From Pseudomonas iranensis (lineage in GTDB: Bacteria > Pseudomonadota > Gammaproteobacteria > Pseudomonadales > Pseudomonadaceae), in the NCBI RefSeq assembly GCF_014268585.2, contig NZ_CP077092.1, positions 3,348,001 through 3,412,000 on the forward strand: a stretch of DNA of 64,000 nucleotides, written 5' to 3'. A program made the translations under genes and the position numbers. The notes beneath the pieces were generated by a model, which was not told where the DNA came from, ran no database searches, and was given only the letters and a program-made list of their open reading frames with translations. This document shows positions 1-8,056 of this stretch, piece by piece. Within the stretch, counting starts at the first letter, position 1. Every line of letters starts with the position of its first letter.

Positions 1-154
1 GCATTGTCTCGCCCCTGAAAGGGTCGCTTTTTTTCTCGCACAGTCGGATGACTTTCTGGTTGTCTGCCCTCAGGACTTCAGTGATGGCTTCCAGCAGCGA
101 GGTTTTGCCGACGCCTTTGGGGCCATCCAGAGCGACAAACAGCGGACGAGTCAT
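1..154 (-). CDS. P-loop nucleoside/nucleotide kinase-like protein, partial (runs off left edge)
   Basis: Reading leftwards from an ATG at 154, the protein begins MTRPLFVALDGPKGVGKTS. GPKGVGKTS is a Walker A loop directly after the first beta strand, as in thymidylate-kinase-like enzymes that phosphorylate nucleoside monophosphates in the cytoplasm. Only about 51 N-terminal residues are present, so Walker B and the lid are outside the window and the substrate cannot be set. dTMP-kinase-like is the best guess; another deoxynucleoside kinase or a mobile-element P-loop protein is possible. Confidence 0.5.
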   Translation of the reverse strand, partial: MTRPLFVALDGPKGVGKTSLLEAITEVLRADNQKVIRLCEKKSDPFRGETM

Positions 155-258
155 TTTTCTCACAGGCTTTAACGGGGAGTAGCGCGCACTCTAACGGATT
201 TTCAGGTTGAACCTCTGTTGCTTAGCAGGACTCCCAAATTCAAATCCAGGAGAAACCT

Positions 259-1320
259 ATGACCCAGACAGCTCTAGTCGTGGGCGCCAGCGGCATCGTC
301 GGCAGCGCCATCACCCAGTTACTCATCGACAACCAGTGGCAAGTCGCTGCGCTGTCGAGACATCCATCGCAAGCGCACGGCGTGATTCCTGTGGCGGCAG
401 ACCTTCAGGATCCTGCTTCTCTGGAACAGGCGCTGAGGGATGTGAAACCCACGCATGTGTTCATTACGACATGGTCGCGGCAAGCCACGGAGGCCGAGAA
501 CATTCGCGTCAATGCGGCCATGGTGCGCAACGTCCTCGCCGCCATTCGCCCAGCGAAAAGCGTCAAACACGTAGCACTGGTTACCGGCCTGAAACACTAC
601 CTCGGCCCGTTCGAAGCCTATGGTAAAGGCAGCCTGCCGCAGACACCGTTTCGCGAAGAACAGGGTCGTCTGGATGTCGAGAATTTCTATTACGCTCAGG
701 AAGACGAACTCTTCGCCGCTGCGGAAAAGGACGGTTTCACTTGGAGCGTTCATCGCCCGCATACCGTCACTGGGGTGGCCGTGGGCAATGCGATGAACAT
801 GGCGACCACCCTCGCCGTCTATGCCTCGATTTGCAAACACACCAATCGCCCTTTTGTGTTTCCCGGATCCAGGGTGCAGTGGGACAGCCTCACCGACATG
901 ACCGATGCGCGGCAGTTGGCGAAACAGCAACTGTGGGCGGCCACCGCGCCGGCTGCCGCAAATCAGGCATTCAATATCACCAATGGCGATGTATTCCGGT
1001 GGAAATGGATATGGAGCCGAATTGCCGAATACTTCGACCTGCCTGCTGCTGACTATCCCGCGTCACCCTCGCCTCTAGAGAAGCAGATGGCTGACGATCA
1101 AGCCGTATGGACGCAAATAGTCGCCGAACACGATTTGAAAGAATCCGATATCGGTCGCCTGATTTCCCCATGGCATACCGATGCAGATCTCGGTCGCCCT
1201 ATCGAAGTGGTCACGGACATGTCGAAAAGCCGCCTGATGGGCTTCACTGCCTACCAAGCGAGCGATCAGGCATTTTTTGACGTGTTCGACAGGCTGCGGG
1301 AGATGCGCTTGATACCTTAG
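259..1320 (+). CDS. SDR family oxidoreductase, PRISE (progesterone 5-beta-reductase/iridoid synthase-like) type
   Basis: This 353-residue cytoplasmic protein starts with an NADP-binding Rossmann motif, VVGASGIVG, at residues 7-15. Its length and C-terminal region resemble the PRISE group of extended SDRs, which reduce activated C=C bonds of enones. A tyrosine-containing segment near residue 140 (FYYAQEDEL) followed by SVHRPHTVTG fits that group, where the usual YxxxK pair is changed. A GGAGAAA ribosome site lies just before the ATG. It stands alone, followed by a GC-rich hairpin. The natural substrate is unknown; detoxification of enones is an inference. Confidence 0.75.
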   Translation: MTQTALVVGASGIVGSAITQLLIDNQWQVAALSRHPSQAHGVIPVAADLQDPASLEQALRDVKPTHVFITTWSRQATEAENIRVNAAMVRNVLAAIRPAKSVKHVALVTGLKHYLGPFEAYGKGSLPQTPFREEQGRLDVENFYYAQEDELFAAAEKDGFTWSVHRPHTVTGVAVGNAMNMATTLAVYASICKHTNRPFVFPGSRVQWDSLTDMTDARQLAKQQLWAATAPAAANQAFNITNGDVFRWKWIWSRIAEYFDLPAADYPASPSPLEKQMADDQAVWTQIVAEHDLKESDIGRLISPWHTDADLGRPIEVVTDMSKSRLMGFTAYQASDQAFFDVFDRLREMRLIP

Positions 1321-1341
1321 GCGTTTCCAGAAAGATAAGGT

Positions 1342-1360
1342 GGGGCACCTGGCGTGCCCC
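1342..1360 (+). terminator. Hairpin after the SDR gene, possible terminator
   Basis: GGGGCAC pairs with GTGCCCC across a 5-base loop about 20 bases after the SDR stop. There is no clear T-run after it, so termination is likely but not certain. Confidence 0.45.
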
Positions 1361-1695
1361 CCTCATTCAACAGTACTTTCCACGCCCTCACCCCCTTCCT
1401 CTGCCACGTTCATTCGCCCTGCGAAATCCTCCCGCCATTCACCGGCAGAACGCAGCCGATCGTATATCCCAACTCCAAAATAGCGCCTTCGACAGGTATC
1501 GCTCTGTATCCAAGTGTGTACGGACGCAAACACGTTACACAACATTGATCTTCCCGCCCCCTCAGACACAAGCGAGATACACCAGCACGATGAACTGCGC
1601 TCACGGCCAGCGCAGTGCTCCTGTGCCTGACACCTGTCATTGGGAGCACCTGAACGGCTTCCACTTTCTTGACGACGAGTCGGAGGATTAAACCA
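1361..1695. other. Non-coding upstream region of the hvf-type operon
   Basis: I see no credible gene here; short frames lack ribosome sites and family features. The region must hold the promoter for the RiPP operon that begins at 1696. A stretch near 1515-1540 has GTGT and ACAC ends around a central AAACACG, which might be a regulator site, but I could not assign one. Confidence 0.4.
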
Positions 1696-2211
1696 ATGCG
1701 AACAAACGCGTCATCGGTCTTGAATCGGCTGCAACTTAATCTCGATCGCGCTGGGGACTGGATCGCCCCTTTAAGCCTGCGCGTTTTTCTGGCTTGGGAA
1801 TTTTTTGAAGCGGGATGGGAAAAGTGGAACGGTGAGAACTGGTTCCCGAGCATTCAAGGGGCCTTTCCTTTTCCCTTCAATCAGCTGCCGGCTACGTTCA
1901 ATTGGCAGTTATCCATGTGGGCAGAACTGCTCTGTTCCATTGCTTTGCTTGTCGGCCTGGGAACACGTCTTTCGGCACTGATCCTCATAGTGGTCACCGT
2001 CGTGGCAACTGCCGCAGTTCACTGGCCAGCAGAGTGGTCGACGTTGAGCGAACTGGCTATGGGGTACTCCATCAGCAACAAAGGCTACGGCAATTTCAAG
2101 CTGCCGTTGATCTATCTCGTCGCACTTCTGCCACTGGTATTCACAGGCGCCGGCAAGCTGAGCCTGGATGCATGCATCGGTCGGTATCTCAAGCGTTTGA
2201 ATGCGCGCTGA
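1696..2211 (+). CDS. hvfX: HvfX-type DoxX family membrane protein of the RiPP operon
   Basis: This DoxX-family inner-membrane protein of 171 residues has about four hydrophobic segments (for example [18 protein letters not shown] and [16 protein letters not shown]). The start at 1696 has a GGAGG site at 1682-1686; a longer in-frame start at 1669 has none. HvfX proteins accompany HvfB/HvfC in operons that make oxazolone/thioamide copper-binding peptides. Their role is not settled; redox support or membrane handling of the product has been suggested. It is the first gene of the set, 59 bases before ohr. Its identity as HvfX rather than a generic DoxX rests mainly on the neighbours. Confidence 0.72.
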   Translation: MRTNASSVLNRLQLNLDRAGDWIAPLSLRVFLAWEFFEAGWEKWNGENWFPSIQGAFPFPFNQLPATFNWQLSMWAELLCSIALLVGLGTRLSALILIVVTVVATAAVHWPAEWSTLSELAMGYSISNKGYGNFKLPLIYLVALLPLVFTGAGKLSLDACIGRYLKRLNAR

Positions 2212-2270
2212 GTGTTATCGCGTCACCAAGGTTATCGCTCTCAACCCCACTAGTAATCAGGAGTTTCATC

Positions 2271-2690
2271 ATGACCCATATTGATAAAGTGCTGTACACC
2301 GGCAAAGTCCATACCTCCTCGGGTGGTCGTAATGGCACCGCCCTCAGTGACGACGGCCGACTGGATATAAAGCTGTCGTCGCCAGGCACCTCTGGCGCCG
2401 GTACCAACCCAGAGCAATTGTTCGCCGCAGGTTGGTCGGCTTGTTTTATCGGCGCGATGGGGCTTGCGGCGAGCAAGCTGAAAGTCACTCTCCCGGTTGA
2501 CCTTACCGTCGACGCCGAAGTCGATCTAGGCACAACCGATGGCGCTTATTTCCTCCAGGCTCGCCTCAACGTCTCCCTTCCCGGGCTGGATCGCAACGTC
2601 GCTCAAGACCTGATCGATACTGCACACCAGACATGCCCGTACTCCAAAGCGACGCGGAACAACATCAACGTGGTGATCAACCTCGTTTGA
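2271..2690 (+). CDS. ohr: Ohr/OsmC family organic hydroperoxide resistance protein
   Basis: The 139-residue protein reads as Ohr, a cytoplasmic thiol peroxidase that reduces organic hydroperoxides. Both catalytic cysteines are visible: C58 in WSACFIGAM and C122 in HQTCPYSKA. The N-terminal KVLYTGKVHTSSGGRNG segment is typical of the family. It lies between the hvfX-like and hvfB-like genes on the same strand with short gaps, so it is probably co-transcribed with the RiPP genes rather than being controlled by a linked OhrR, which is absent. This placement suggests a link between copper or oxidant stress and peptide production. Confidence 0.85.
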   Translation: MTHIDKVLYTGKVHTSSGGRNGTALSDDGRLDIKLSSPGTSGAGTNPEQLFAAGWSACFIGAMGLAASKLKVTLPVDLTVDAEVDLGTTDGAYFLQARLNVSLPGLDRNVAQDLIDTAHQTCPYSKATRNNINVVINLV

Positions 2691-2801
2691 GAAGAACCGT
2701 GGAGGGTTTCAAATCCCCGATTCACACCCCGCGGCTGCCAGCGGTAACCGTGGGGTGCTGTGGATCGGGTGTTCCAGACGTCGAATTGGAATATTGAGCT
2801 C

Positions 2802-3686
2802 ATGCAAACGAACACTTCATCACCAACGCATTTAGATCCACAGATCCCCCTTGAGGGGACCGTCGGGCTGGGATTGCGCCGTGCGCTGCTTAACACGCTC
2901 CGTGACGCTCCAGTCGGTGATTTCGATTTTCTAGAGGTTGCTCCAGAGAACTGGATCGGCATCGGTGGCGCTCATGGTGAGGCCTTGCAGTTGCTGGCTG
3001 AACGCTATCCGCTGTCATGCCATGGCCTGTCACTGTCGCTGGGTGGCAGTGCGCCGCTGGACGAATCTTTTCTTGAGCAAGTACGAGGGTTTCTTGATCG
3101 CTTCAACGTGCCGTTCTATAGCGAACACCTCAGTTACTGCAGTGACGATGGCCATTTATACGACCTGCTACCGTTGCCATTCACTGAGGAGGCCGTTCAT
3201 CACGTTGCTGCGCGCATCCGCCGTGCACAGGACATTCTCGGTCGTCGTCTTGCTGTAGAAAACGTCTCTTACTACGCCGCTGCTCATCAGGACATGGACG
3301 AACTGACGTTCACCAATGCAGTACTCCGCGAGGCGGATTGCGACCTGTTGCTCGACGTAAACAATGTGTACGTCAACTCAGTGAACCACCGCTTTGATCC
3401 AGCGGTTTTCCTCGCCGGCCTGGAACCCGAACGCGTAGTCGCCATGCATGTGGCTGGGCATTACGACGAAGCTGATGACCTGATCATCGACACCCATGGC
3501 GCCTCGGTCAAACCAGTAGTCTGGTCATTGCTGGGCCAGGCTTATGGCCTCTTTGGTGTGAAGCCAACCCTGCTGGAGCGCGATTTCAACTTTCCGTACT
3601 ACGACGAACTGGTCGCTGAGCTGAACACCATCAGGCGCTTGCAACGCGACGCCAATGCTTTGGTGCGGGTGACTGTCGATGGCTGA
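2802..3686 (+). CDS. hvfB: HvfB-type DUF692 multinuclear iron oxidase (MNIO), RiPP maturase
   Basis: This protein belongs to the DUF692/MNIO family, TIM-barrel enzymes with two or three irons that convert cysteines of precursor peptides, for example to oxazolone-thioamides. Metal-ligand segments typical of the family are all present: SEH at 107-109, VEN at 152-154, DVN at 185-187, H216 and H220 in MHVAGH, DTH at 230-232 and ERD at 259-261. ATG 2802 gives 294 residues; an upstream GTG at 2760 adds 14 unconserved residues. It overlaps the next gene by 8 bases, implying translational coupling. The likely substrate is the EGKCG protein at 4723. Confidence 0.87.
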   Translation: MQTNTSSPTHLDPQIPLEGTVGLGLRRALLNTLRDAPVGDFDFLEVAPENWIGIGGAHGEALQLLAERYPLSCHGLSLSLGGSAPLDESFLEQVRGFLDRFNVPFYSEHLSYCSDDGHLYDLLPLPFTEEAVHHVAARIRRAQDILGRRLAVENVSYYAAAHQDMDELTFTNAVLREADCDLLLDVNNVYVNSVNHRFDPAVFLAGLEPERVVAMHVAGHYDEADDLIIDTHGASVKPVVWSLLGQAYGLFGVKPTLLERDFNFPYYDELVAELNTIRRLQRDANALVRVTVDG

Positions 3687-4470
3687 CTCCACTTCAAGTT
3701 TGCACAGTCAGCAGCTCGCGCTGACCCGTTACCTGCGTGACCCGGACAGTTATGCGCCGCCAGCGCAGATGAATCCTGCAAGAGCGCAGGTCTATCTCAA
3801 CCTGGTGTTGAACAATCTGTTGGGGTTGCTGGGCGGAACGTTTCCGGTGCTGGTTGCCGTGCTGGGTGATGCCGGCTGGCGTGCGCTGGTACGACGTTTT
3901 TTGCGTGATTACCGCGCGCAAACACCACGCTTCGGAGAGATTGCTCGTGAGTTTGTAGACTTCGTAGCAAGCCTGGAAGACTCGCCCGGTCACGAACACC
4001 CTTGGTACCCGTTCTTGCCTGAATTGGCTCATTACGAGTGGGTGGAAATGGCGCTGCAACAGTTGGACGCTGCGCCGTTAAAAGTCAGTGATGCAGAACA
4101 GCTACTCGATCGTCCCCTCAGGCTCTCCCCGCTCGTCTGGCCGCTGGCTTACACCTGGGCCGTACATCGTCTCGGGCCCGGTCATCTGCCTTCTGGACCG
4201 CCAGAACAACCGACGTTGCTGCTGATCAGCCGTGCGCCGAGTGGCCAAGTGCAATTCTCCCAGGTCAGCCCTCTCGCGTTCCGTTTGTTGCAGCGGATCG
4301 AGCAGTTCCCTGACATGGACGGTCGAGCGCAGTTGCACGCTTTGGCTGCGCAGGCTGGTGCTTCAGACGTGACCCGCTTCGTCGCTGACGCACTGGTGCT
4401 GCTGCGCCAGCTGCATGCGCAAGCTGCCGTCGGCGTAGCCGCGACACCCGTGTTAAAGCTGTTGTCCTGA
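3679..4470 (+). CDS. hvfC: HvfC-type DUF2063 partner protein of the MNIO maturase
   Basis: The 263-residue protein has an N-terminal DUF2063 domain ([10 protein letters not shown], then [18 protein letters not shown]), the usual partner of DUF692 enzymes. In HvfC/MbnC-type systems it recognises the precursor peptide and presents it to the maturase. The start codon lies inside the end of the hvfB-like gene (8-base overlap), which is strong evidence that the two proteins act as a pair. No signal peptide is present, so it works in the cytoplasm. A 252-base gap then separates it from the precursor gene. Confidence 0.85.
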   Translation: MADSTSSLHSQQLALTRYLRDPDSYAPPAQMNPARAQVYLNLVLNNLLGLLGGTFPVLVAVLGDAGWRALVRRFLRDYRAQTPRFGEIAREFVDFVASLEDSPGHEHPWYPFLPELAHYEWVEMALQQLDAAPLKVSDAEQLLDRPLRLSPLVWPLAYTWAVHRLGPGHLPSGPPEQPTLLLISRAPSGQVQFSQVSPLAFRLLQRIEQFPDMDGRAQLHALAAQAGASDVTRFVADALVLLRQLHAQAAVGVAATPVLKLLS

Positions 4471-4554
4471 CTGACGAGCAAAGGCTGAGGTCGGTTTTTG
4501 TATCTCTATGTACCCAAACGCGAAGTCTTGGGATTGGCTTACAAATGCTCCGCT

Positions 4555-4576
4555 CGCCGATACATCGCCGATACAT
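4555..4576 (+). repeat. Tandem 11-bp direct repeat upstream of the RiPP precursor gene
   Basis: CGCCGATACAT occurs twice back-to-back. An 11-base period places both copies on one helix face, as at sites of OmpR-family response regulators. It sits in the 252-base gap before the precursor gene at 4723 and may give that gene its own control. Confidence 0.4.
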
Positions 4577-4722
4577 GACTCCCGCTAAATAGGCCTACCC
4601 GAACAAGGACGCTGTATCGAAGTGGACGACACTTGCGCCCTTCGCCTCGAGCTTCCTTGAGGGTCTATCCGCCCTGTGGCATGAACCGCGGCCTGGCCGC
4701 GCAAAGCATCTGGAGAAGCACT

Positions 4723-5205
4723 ATGTACCGTAAACCAATGTCGAACAAAACCAGTCTCGGCCTGGCCGCAATTGCTTTAGCCAGTGGCATGAGCCTGGCA
4801 TCGTCTGCGGCTTTTGCTGTTGAGCCTTTGTCCCAAGGCTACCAACTGGCATCGGCCGATAAAACCGGCGAAGGCAAATGTGGCGAGGGCAAATGTGGAG
4901 AAGGCAAATGCGGGGCCAGCGAAACCAGCGACAAGTCCGCTACTGCCGAAGGCAAGTGCGGTGAAGGCAAATGTGGCGACGACTCTTTCGCTCGCACAGA
5001 CACCGACCATGATGGCCTCGTCTCTCTTAAAGAACTGCTGGCTGTAGCGCCTCAGGGCGGTGAAGAATTCAAAGCAATGGACACCAACCACGATGGTTTT
5101 CTTTCGGAAGGTGAGGTCTACAAGTTCAGAACCAACCAGTACATTTCCAATGGCAAGAAAGTACCCACCGAGCTATTTACCCGCATGAGCAAAGCGCAAA
5201 ACTGA
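4723..5205 (+). CDS. hvfA: HvfA-type EGKCG-repeat RiPP precursor fused to two EF-hands
   Basis: The 160-residue protein has an N-terminal signal peptide (likely cleavage after AFA at 30-32), so its product is exported. Five EGKCG repeats follow at 50-64 and 76-85 (cysteines 53, 58, 63, 79, 84), the motif modified to oxazolone-thioamide copper ligands in HvfA peptides. After them come two canonical 12-residue calcium loops, DTDHDGLVSLKE (93-104) and DTNHDGFLSEGE (120-131), and a basic tail. There are no other cysteines. The start has GGAGAAGC upstream; M6 is an alternative. Whether the EF-hands bind calcium or aid recognition is unknown. Confidence 0.85.
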   Translation: MYRKPMSNKTSLGLAAIALASGMSLASSAAFAVEPLSQGYQLASADKTGEGKCGEGKCGEGKCGASETSDKSATAEGKCGEGKCGDDSFARTDTDHDGLVSLKELLAVAPQGGEEFKAMDTNHDGFLSEGEVYKFRTNQYISNGKKVPTELFTRMSKAQN

Positions 5206-5224
5206 TTCCTCCCGCCATAGCATT

Positions 5225-5257
5225 CGCCCTCCCCCGCGCCTGCAGCCAGGGAGGGCG
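5225..5257 (+). terminator. Terminator-like hairpin closing the hvf-type operon
   Basis: A perfect 9-bp stem (CGCCCTCCC with GGGAGGGCG, 15-base loop) is followed by ATTTACCTT, 20 bases after the precursor stop codon. Confidence 0.65.
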
Positions 5258-5410
5258 ATTTACCTTCTGCAAAGCCCCCAGTTGTATTGATTACATCGCG
5301 TTATAAGTGATGTTCTCCGCCCCTGATTTATCCCCTGAACGCAACACTCTAAAGTCCATCCCACTGCTCCCCTCTTCATATCGATGGGGCGCCTACTGGA
5401 GACTTATCCC

Positions 5411-5626
5411 ATGCCTTTCATCAGCGTTCGTATCACTCGCGACGGCGTTACCAAAGAACAGAAATCCCAAGTCATCGCCGAGATCACCAAAACCATGCAA
5501 ACAGTCCTCAACAAGGACCCGCACCTCACCCATATCGTTATTGAAGAGGTCGACACCGACAACTGGGGCTATGCCGGAATTACCACCACCGAGTACCGCC
5601 AACAACTGACGGAGTCGAAGAAATGA
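5411..5626 (+). CDS. 4-oxalocrotonate tautomerase family protein
   Basis: The 71-residue protein starts MPFISVRITRDG. After Met removal, Pro2 would be the catalytic general base of the tautomerase superfamily. A GGAG at 5398-5401 supports this start over an upstream frame beginning at 5384. These cytoplasmic oligomers interconvert enol and keto acids. It overlaps the next gene by ATGA, so it is translationally coupled to a FrnE-like DsbA protein. No aromatic catabolic genes lie beside it, so the substrate is open. Confidence 0.82.
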   Translation: MPFISVRITRDGVTKEQKSQVIAEITKTMQTVLNKDPHLTHIVIEEVDTDNWGYAGITTTEYRQQLTESKK

Positions 5627-6279
5627 CCTTCCCCGTCAGTATCGACTTTGTGTCGGATGTGGTGTGCCCCTGGTGCGCACTCGGCGCCACGGCGCTGGAA
5701 CAAGCCATGGCGAACGTTGCCGGCGAGGTTGCCGTGGAGCTGACCTACAAGCCGTTCGAACTGAACCCGGACATGCCGGCCGAGGGCGAGCACGCCATCA
5801 AGCACATGATGCGCAAATACGGGCGCAGCGCCGAAGAAGTCGCCTCGCGCAATGAAATGATCGTCGCGCGTGGCAAGGCCATCGGTTTTCAGTTCGACCT
5901 GGAAAAGCGCAGCCATTTCTACAACACCTTCGATGCCCATCGCCTTCTGTTCTGGGCCGTGCAGGAAGGCCGCCAGGTCGCGCTGAAGAAAATCCTGATC
6001 GAGGCTTATTTCACCAATGGCGAGAACCCAAGCGACCACGAAACACTGGTGCGCCTGGCCGCTGAAGCGGGACTTTCAACCACCCGCGCCCGAGAGATTT
6101 TGGCTAGCGAGGCGTTCGCTCTCGAGGTCCGTGAACTTGAGAGTTTTTACCTTGAGCGCGGGATTAATTCGGTCCCGGCCATGGTGCTGAACGGTCGCCA
6201 GTTGGTGTCCGGATCGCTATCCGTCAAGGAATACGAACAAATCCTCAGGCAAGTGGCACGAGAGTCTGCCCCGGCCTGA
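5623..6279 (+). CDS. DsbA family (FrnE-like) oxidoreductase
   Basis: This 218-residue thioredoxin-fold protein carries a CPWC active site (C15 and C18) in VSDVVCPWCALG, with no signal peptide, so it is cytoplasmic. That places it with FrnE-like polyketide-isomerase or DsbA-type disulfide oxidoreductases rather than periplasmic DsbA. A cis-proline region is visible at INSVPAMVLNGR. It is the middle gene of a three-gene set. Its partner may be the upstream tautomerase, to which it is coupled by a 4-base overlap. Confidence 0.85.
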   Translation: MTFPVSIDFVSDVVCPWCALGATALEQAMANVAGEVAVELTYKPFELNPDMPAEGEHAIKHMMRKYGRSAEEVASRNEMIVARGKAIGFQFDLEKRSHFYNTFDAHRLLFWAVQEGRQVALKKILIEAYFTNGENPSDHETLVRLAAEAGLSTTRAREILASEAFALEVRELESFYLERGINSVPAMVLNGRQLVSGSLSVKEYEQILRQVARESAPA

Positions 6280-6353
6280 CAAAGCGATTTACCAGCACGA
6301 TGCGCGGTCAAGCCCACAGCATCGGTCACTCAACTTTTGCGGAGTACATCGTC

Positions 6354-6983
6354 ATGTCGAACGCCTCTTATCCGCTGAACCGCACCGCTTACCTGCTGGT
6401 CGATCCTTACAACGATTTTCTCTCGGAAAACGGCAAGGTCTTCCCCTTGATCAAGCCGATTGCCGAACAGGTCGGGCTGCTCGACAACCTGCGAGCCCTC
6501 GATCGCGCCGTACGAGCGCAGAACATTCCGGTGGTCATCGTGCCGCACCACCGTTGGGAACATGGCGACTACGAAGGCTGGGATCATCCAACACCGACCC
6601 AGTGCAAAATCATGCACATGCACCACTTCGCACGCGGTGAATGGGGCGGCGAATGGCATCCCGATTTTGCGCCGAAGGACGGCGACATTGTCGTGCAGGA
6701 ACATTGGGGCTCCAGCGGCTTTGCCAATACCGACCTTGATTTTCGCCTGAAGCAGAAAGGCATCACCCACGTGATCATCGTCGGCCTGCTCGCCAACACC
6801 TGCATCGAAGCGACCGCCCGCTACGCCTCGGAATTGGGCTACCACGTCACCCTGGTGCGCGATGCGACCGCCGCATTCCGTGCGGAAATGATGCACGCCG
6901 CCCACGAGTTGAACGGGCCGACTTTCGCTCATTCAATCGTCACCACCCAGGAACTGATTGAAGCGCTGGCAGCGCAGGGGTAG
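6354..6983 (+). CDS. Isochorismatase-like cysteine hydrolase
   Basis: The 209-residue protein shows the isochorismatase fold: catalytic Asp in LLVDPYNDF near residue 17 and nucleophile Cys in LLANTCIEAT. These enzymes hydrolyse amides, ureido groups or vinyl ethers. In the strand that normally supplies the catalytic lysine, this protein reads VVQEHWGSSGF, with Gln where I expect Lys, so activity may be altered. The start at 6354 has GGAG at 6341-6344; an ATG at 6300 in the same frame has no such support. It probably belongs to the same operon as the tautomerase and DsbA-like genes. Confidence 0.78.
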   Translation: MSNASYPLNRTAYLLVDPYNDFLSENGKVFPLIKPIAEQVGLLDNLRALDRAVRAQNIPVVIVPHHRWEHGDYEGWDHPTPTQCKIMHMHHFARGEWGGEWHPDFAPKDGDIVVQEHWGSSGFANTDLDFRLKQKGITHVIIVGLLANTCIEATARYASELGYHVTLVRDATAAFRAEMMHAAHELNGPTFAHSIVTTQELIEALAAQG

Positions 6984-7063
6984 CGGCGATGAACCTCACC
7001 GATTTCGCCAGTTTGCCGAGGTGGTGCGTCAAGGCCGCTTTCTGCAATTGGCGATCGGCCCCG

Positions 7064-7885
7064 TCAAAAATGCACCTTGAGCAAGAGACTCAACGCGTTC
7101 TGGTCGGTAGGGAATCCGCTTGTGTCTTCAATCCCGTATTTATTCGACCAGTAATCCCACTCAAGTCCCGCATAAAAACGTTTTTGCTGTTGCCCCAGCG
7201 CCTTGCCCACGTCGTATTTGACTTGTGGGTTGAAGTGAAAGCTCCTGGCCACATAGTTGGAGGTGCCTTTGTTGCCGACATCGTTGACGTACCACTCCAG
7301 ATAGCCGTCGAAAAGAATGTCGGAGCGACCCACCGGGAGGGTCATGGACCAGGTCGGGTTGATCTGCCATTGACCTGAGGCCTTACCGGTGATGCCGTCG
7401 GGTTTGCGATAGTAGGTGTTCAGGGAAAAGCGATCGAAGCCTGGAAGCACGAGGTCGACAGCGGGACCCAGCAGGTATTTGCGATTGCGGTTTTCACCGC
7501 GCTCGTAGGTGGCGGCGATGAGGACGTCCTTGACGATGCCATAGCTCAGGGAGCGGTCACTGATTTTGCCCAGCGACAGCCGTGGGGAGAATTCACCGTA
7601 GTAGGAATGGCCGTCGGCACCCGAGAGTCCGCTGGACCATTTGTTGTCGACGAACATGAAGATATCGCCCCACGTCCAGCCGCTGGCGTGTTCGAAGCTC
7701 AGCGTTTGCTGAGTATCGTCGCCAGTGCCGTCGACTTTGAAATGCTCGCCGTAGAGGTAGCTCAAGCTGTTGTCGTTCCACAACAGAGGGCCAGCTTCGG
7801 CGCCGGCGCTGGCCAGAGCTAACAGCGGCGCCAGGCTGCGACGCAGCAGTGAAGGTGCAAGTAATGGAGTACGCGATGCGTTCAT
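7064..7885 (-). CDS. Tsx/OmpK-like nucleoside-specific outer-membrane channel
   Basis: The 273-residue protein has an N-terminal signal sequence (LAPLLALASAGAEAG), alternating beta-strand segments and a terminal Phe (LLLKVHF), all as expected for an outer-membrane barrel. The opening LLWNDNSLSYLYGEHF and internal strands resemble the Tsx/OmpK family of nucleoside channels. It lies divergently from an ABC importer, Rieske oxygenase and guanine-deaminase-like cluster, which fits a role in bringing a nucleobase-like compound across the outer membrane. The last 60 bases overlap no other credible gene. Confidence 0.75.
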   Translation of the reverse strand: MNASRTPLLAPSLLRRSLAPLLALASAGAEAGPLLWNDNSLSYLYGEHFKVDGTGDDTQQTLSFEHASGWTWGDIFMFVDNKWSSGLSGADGHSYYGEFSPRLSLGKISDRSLSYGIVKDVLIAATYERGENRNRKYLLGPAVDLVLPGFDRFSLNTYYRKPDGITGKASGQWQINPTWSMTLPVGRSDILFDGYLEWYVNDVGNKGTSNYVARSFHFNPQVKYDVGKALGQQQKRFYAGLEWDYWSNKYGIEDTSGFPTDQNALSLLLKVHF

Positions 7886-8056
7886 GGGCTGCCCTTGTCA
7901 GGTGATGGCGGATATCACCGGCAAGGCATGCCCGAGCTGCGGATCAAGCAGCTGCTCTGGCCCTCAAATTAACGAGGGGCGACCCTTGCCGGGTGCGCGG
8001 CGTAATGCCGCCAGAGCAATGCCCTGCACCTCGGGTTCTGTTGAGAGCCCTCTGTG

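Noticed and set aside
319..930. Long antisense frame across the SDR gene
   Set aside because: Composition is that of a GC-rich shadow; the plus-strand SDR has clear motifs.
1354..1548. Short plus-strand frame in the hvf-operon upstream region
   Set aside because: No ribosome site or recognisable protein features, and it begins inside a hairpin.
2760..2801. GTG start extending the hvfB-like gene
   Set aside because: The 14 added residues do not resemble the family N-terminus; ATG 2802 matches its usual start, though neither has a strong ribosome site.
4870..4980. EGKCG repeats as a metallothionein or assembly artefact
   Set aside because: The repeats are short, vary in codon use, sit in an exported protein and lie next to HvfB/HvfC, which fits a RiPP substrate better.
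4777..5091. Antisense frame over the EGKCG-repeat gene
   Set aside because: Its repeated AFATFAF wording is simply the complement of the EGKCG repeats.
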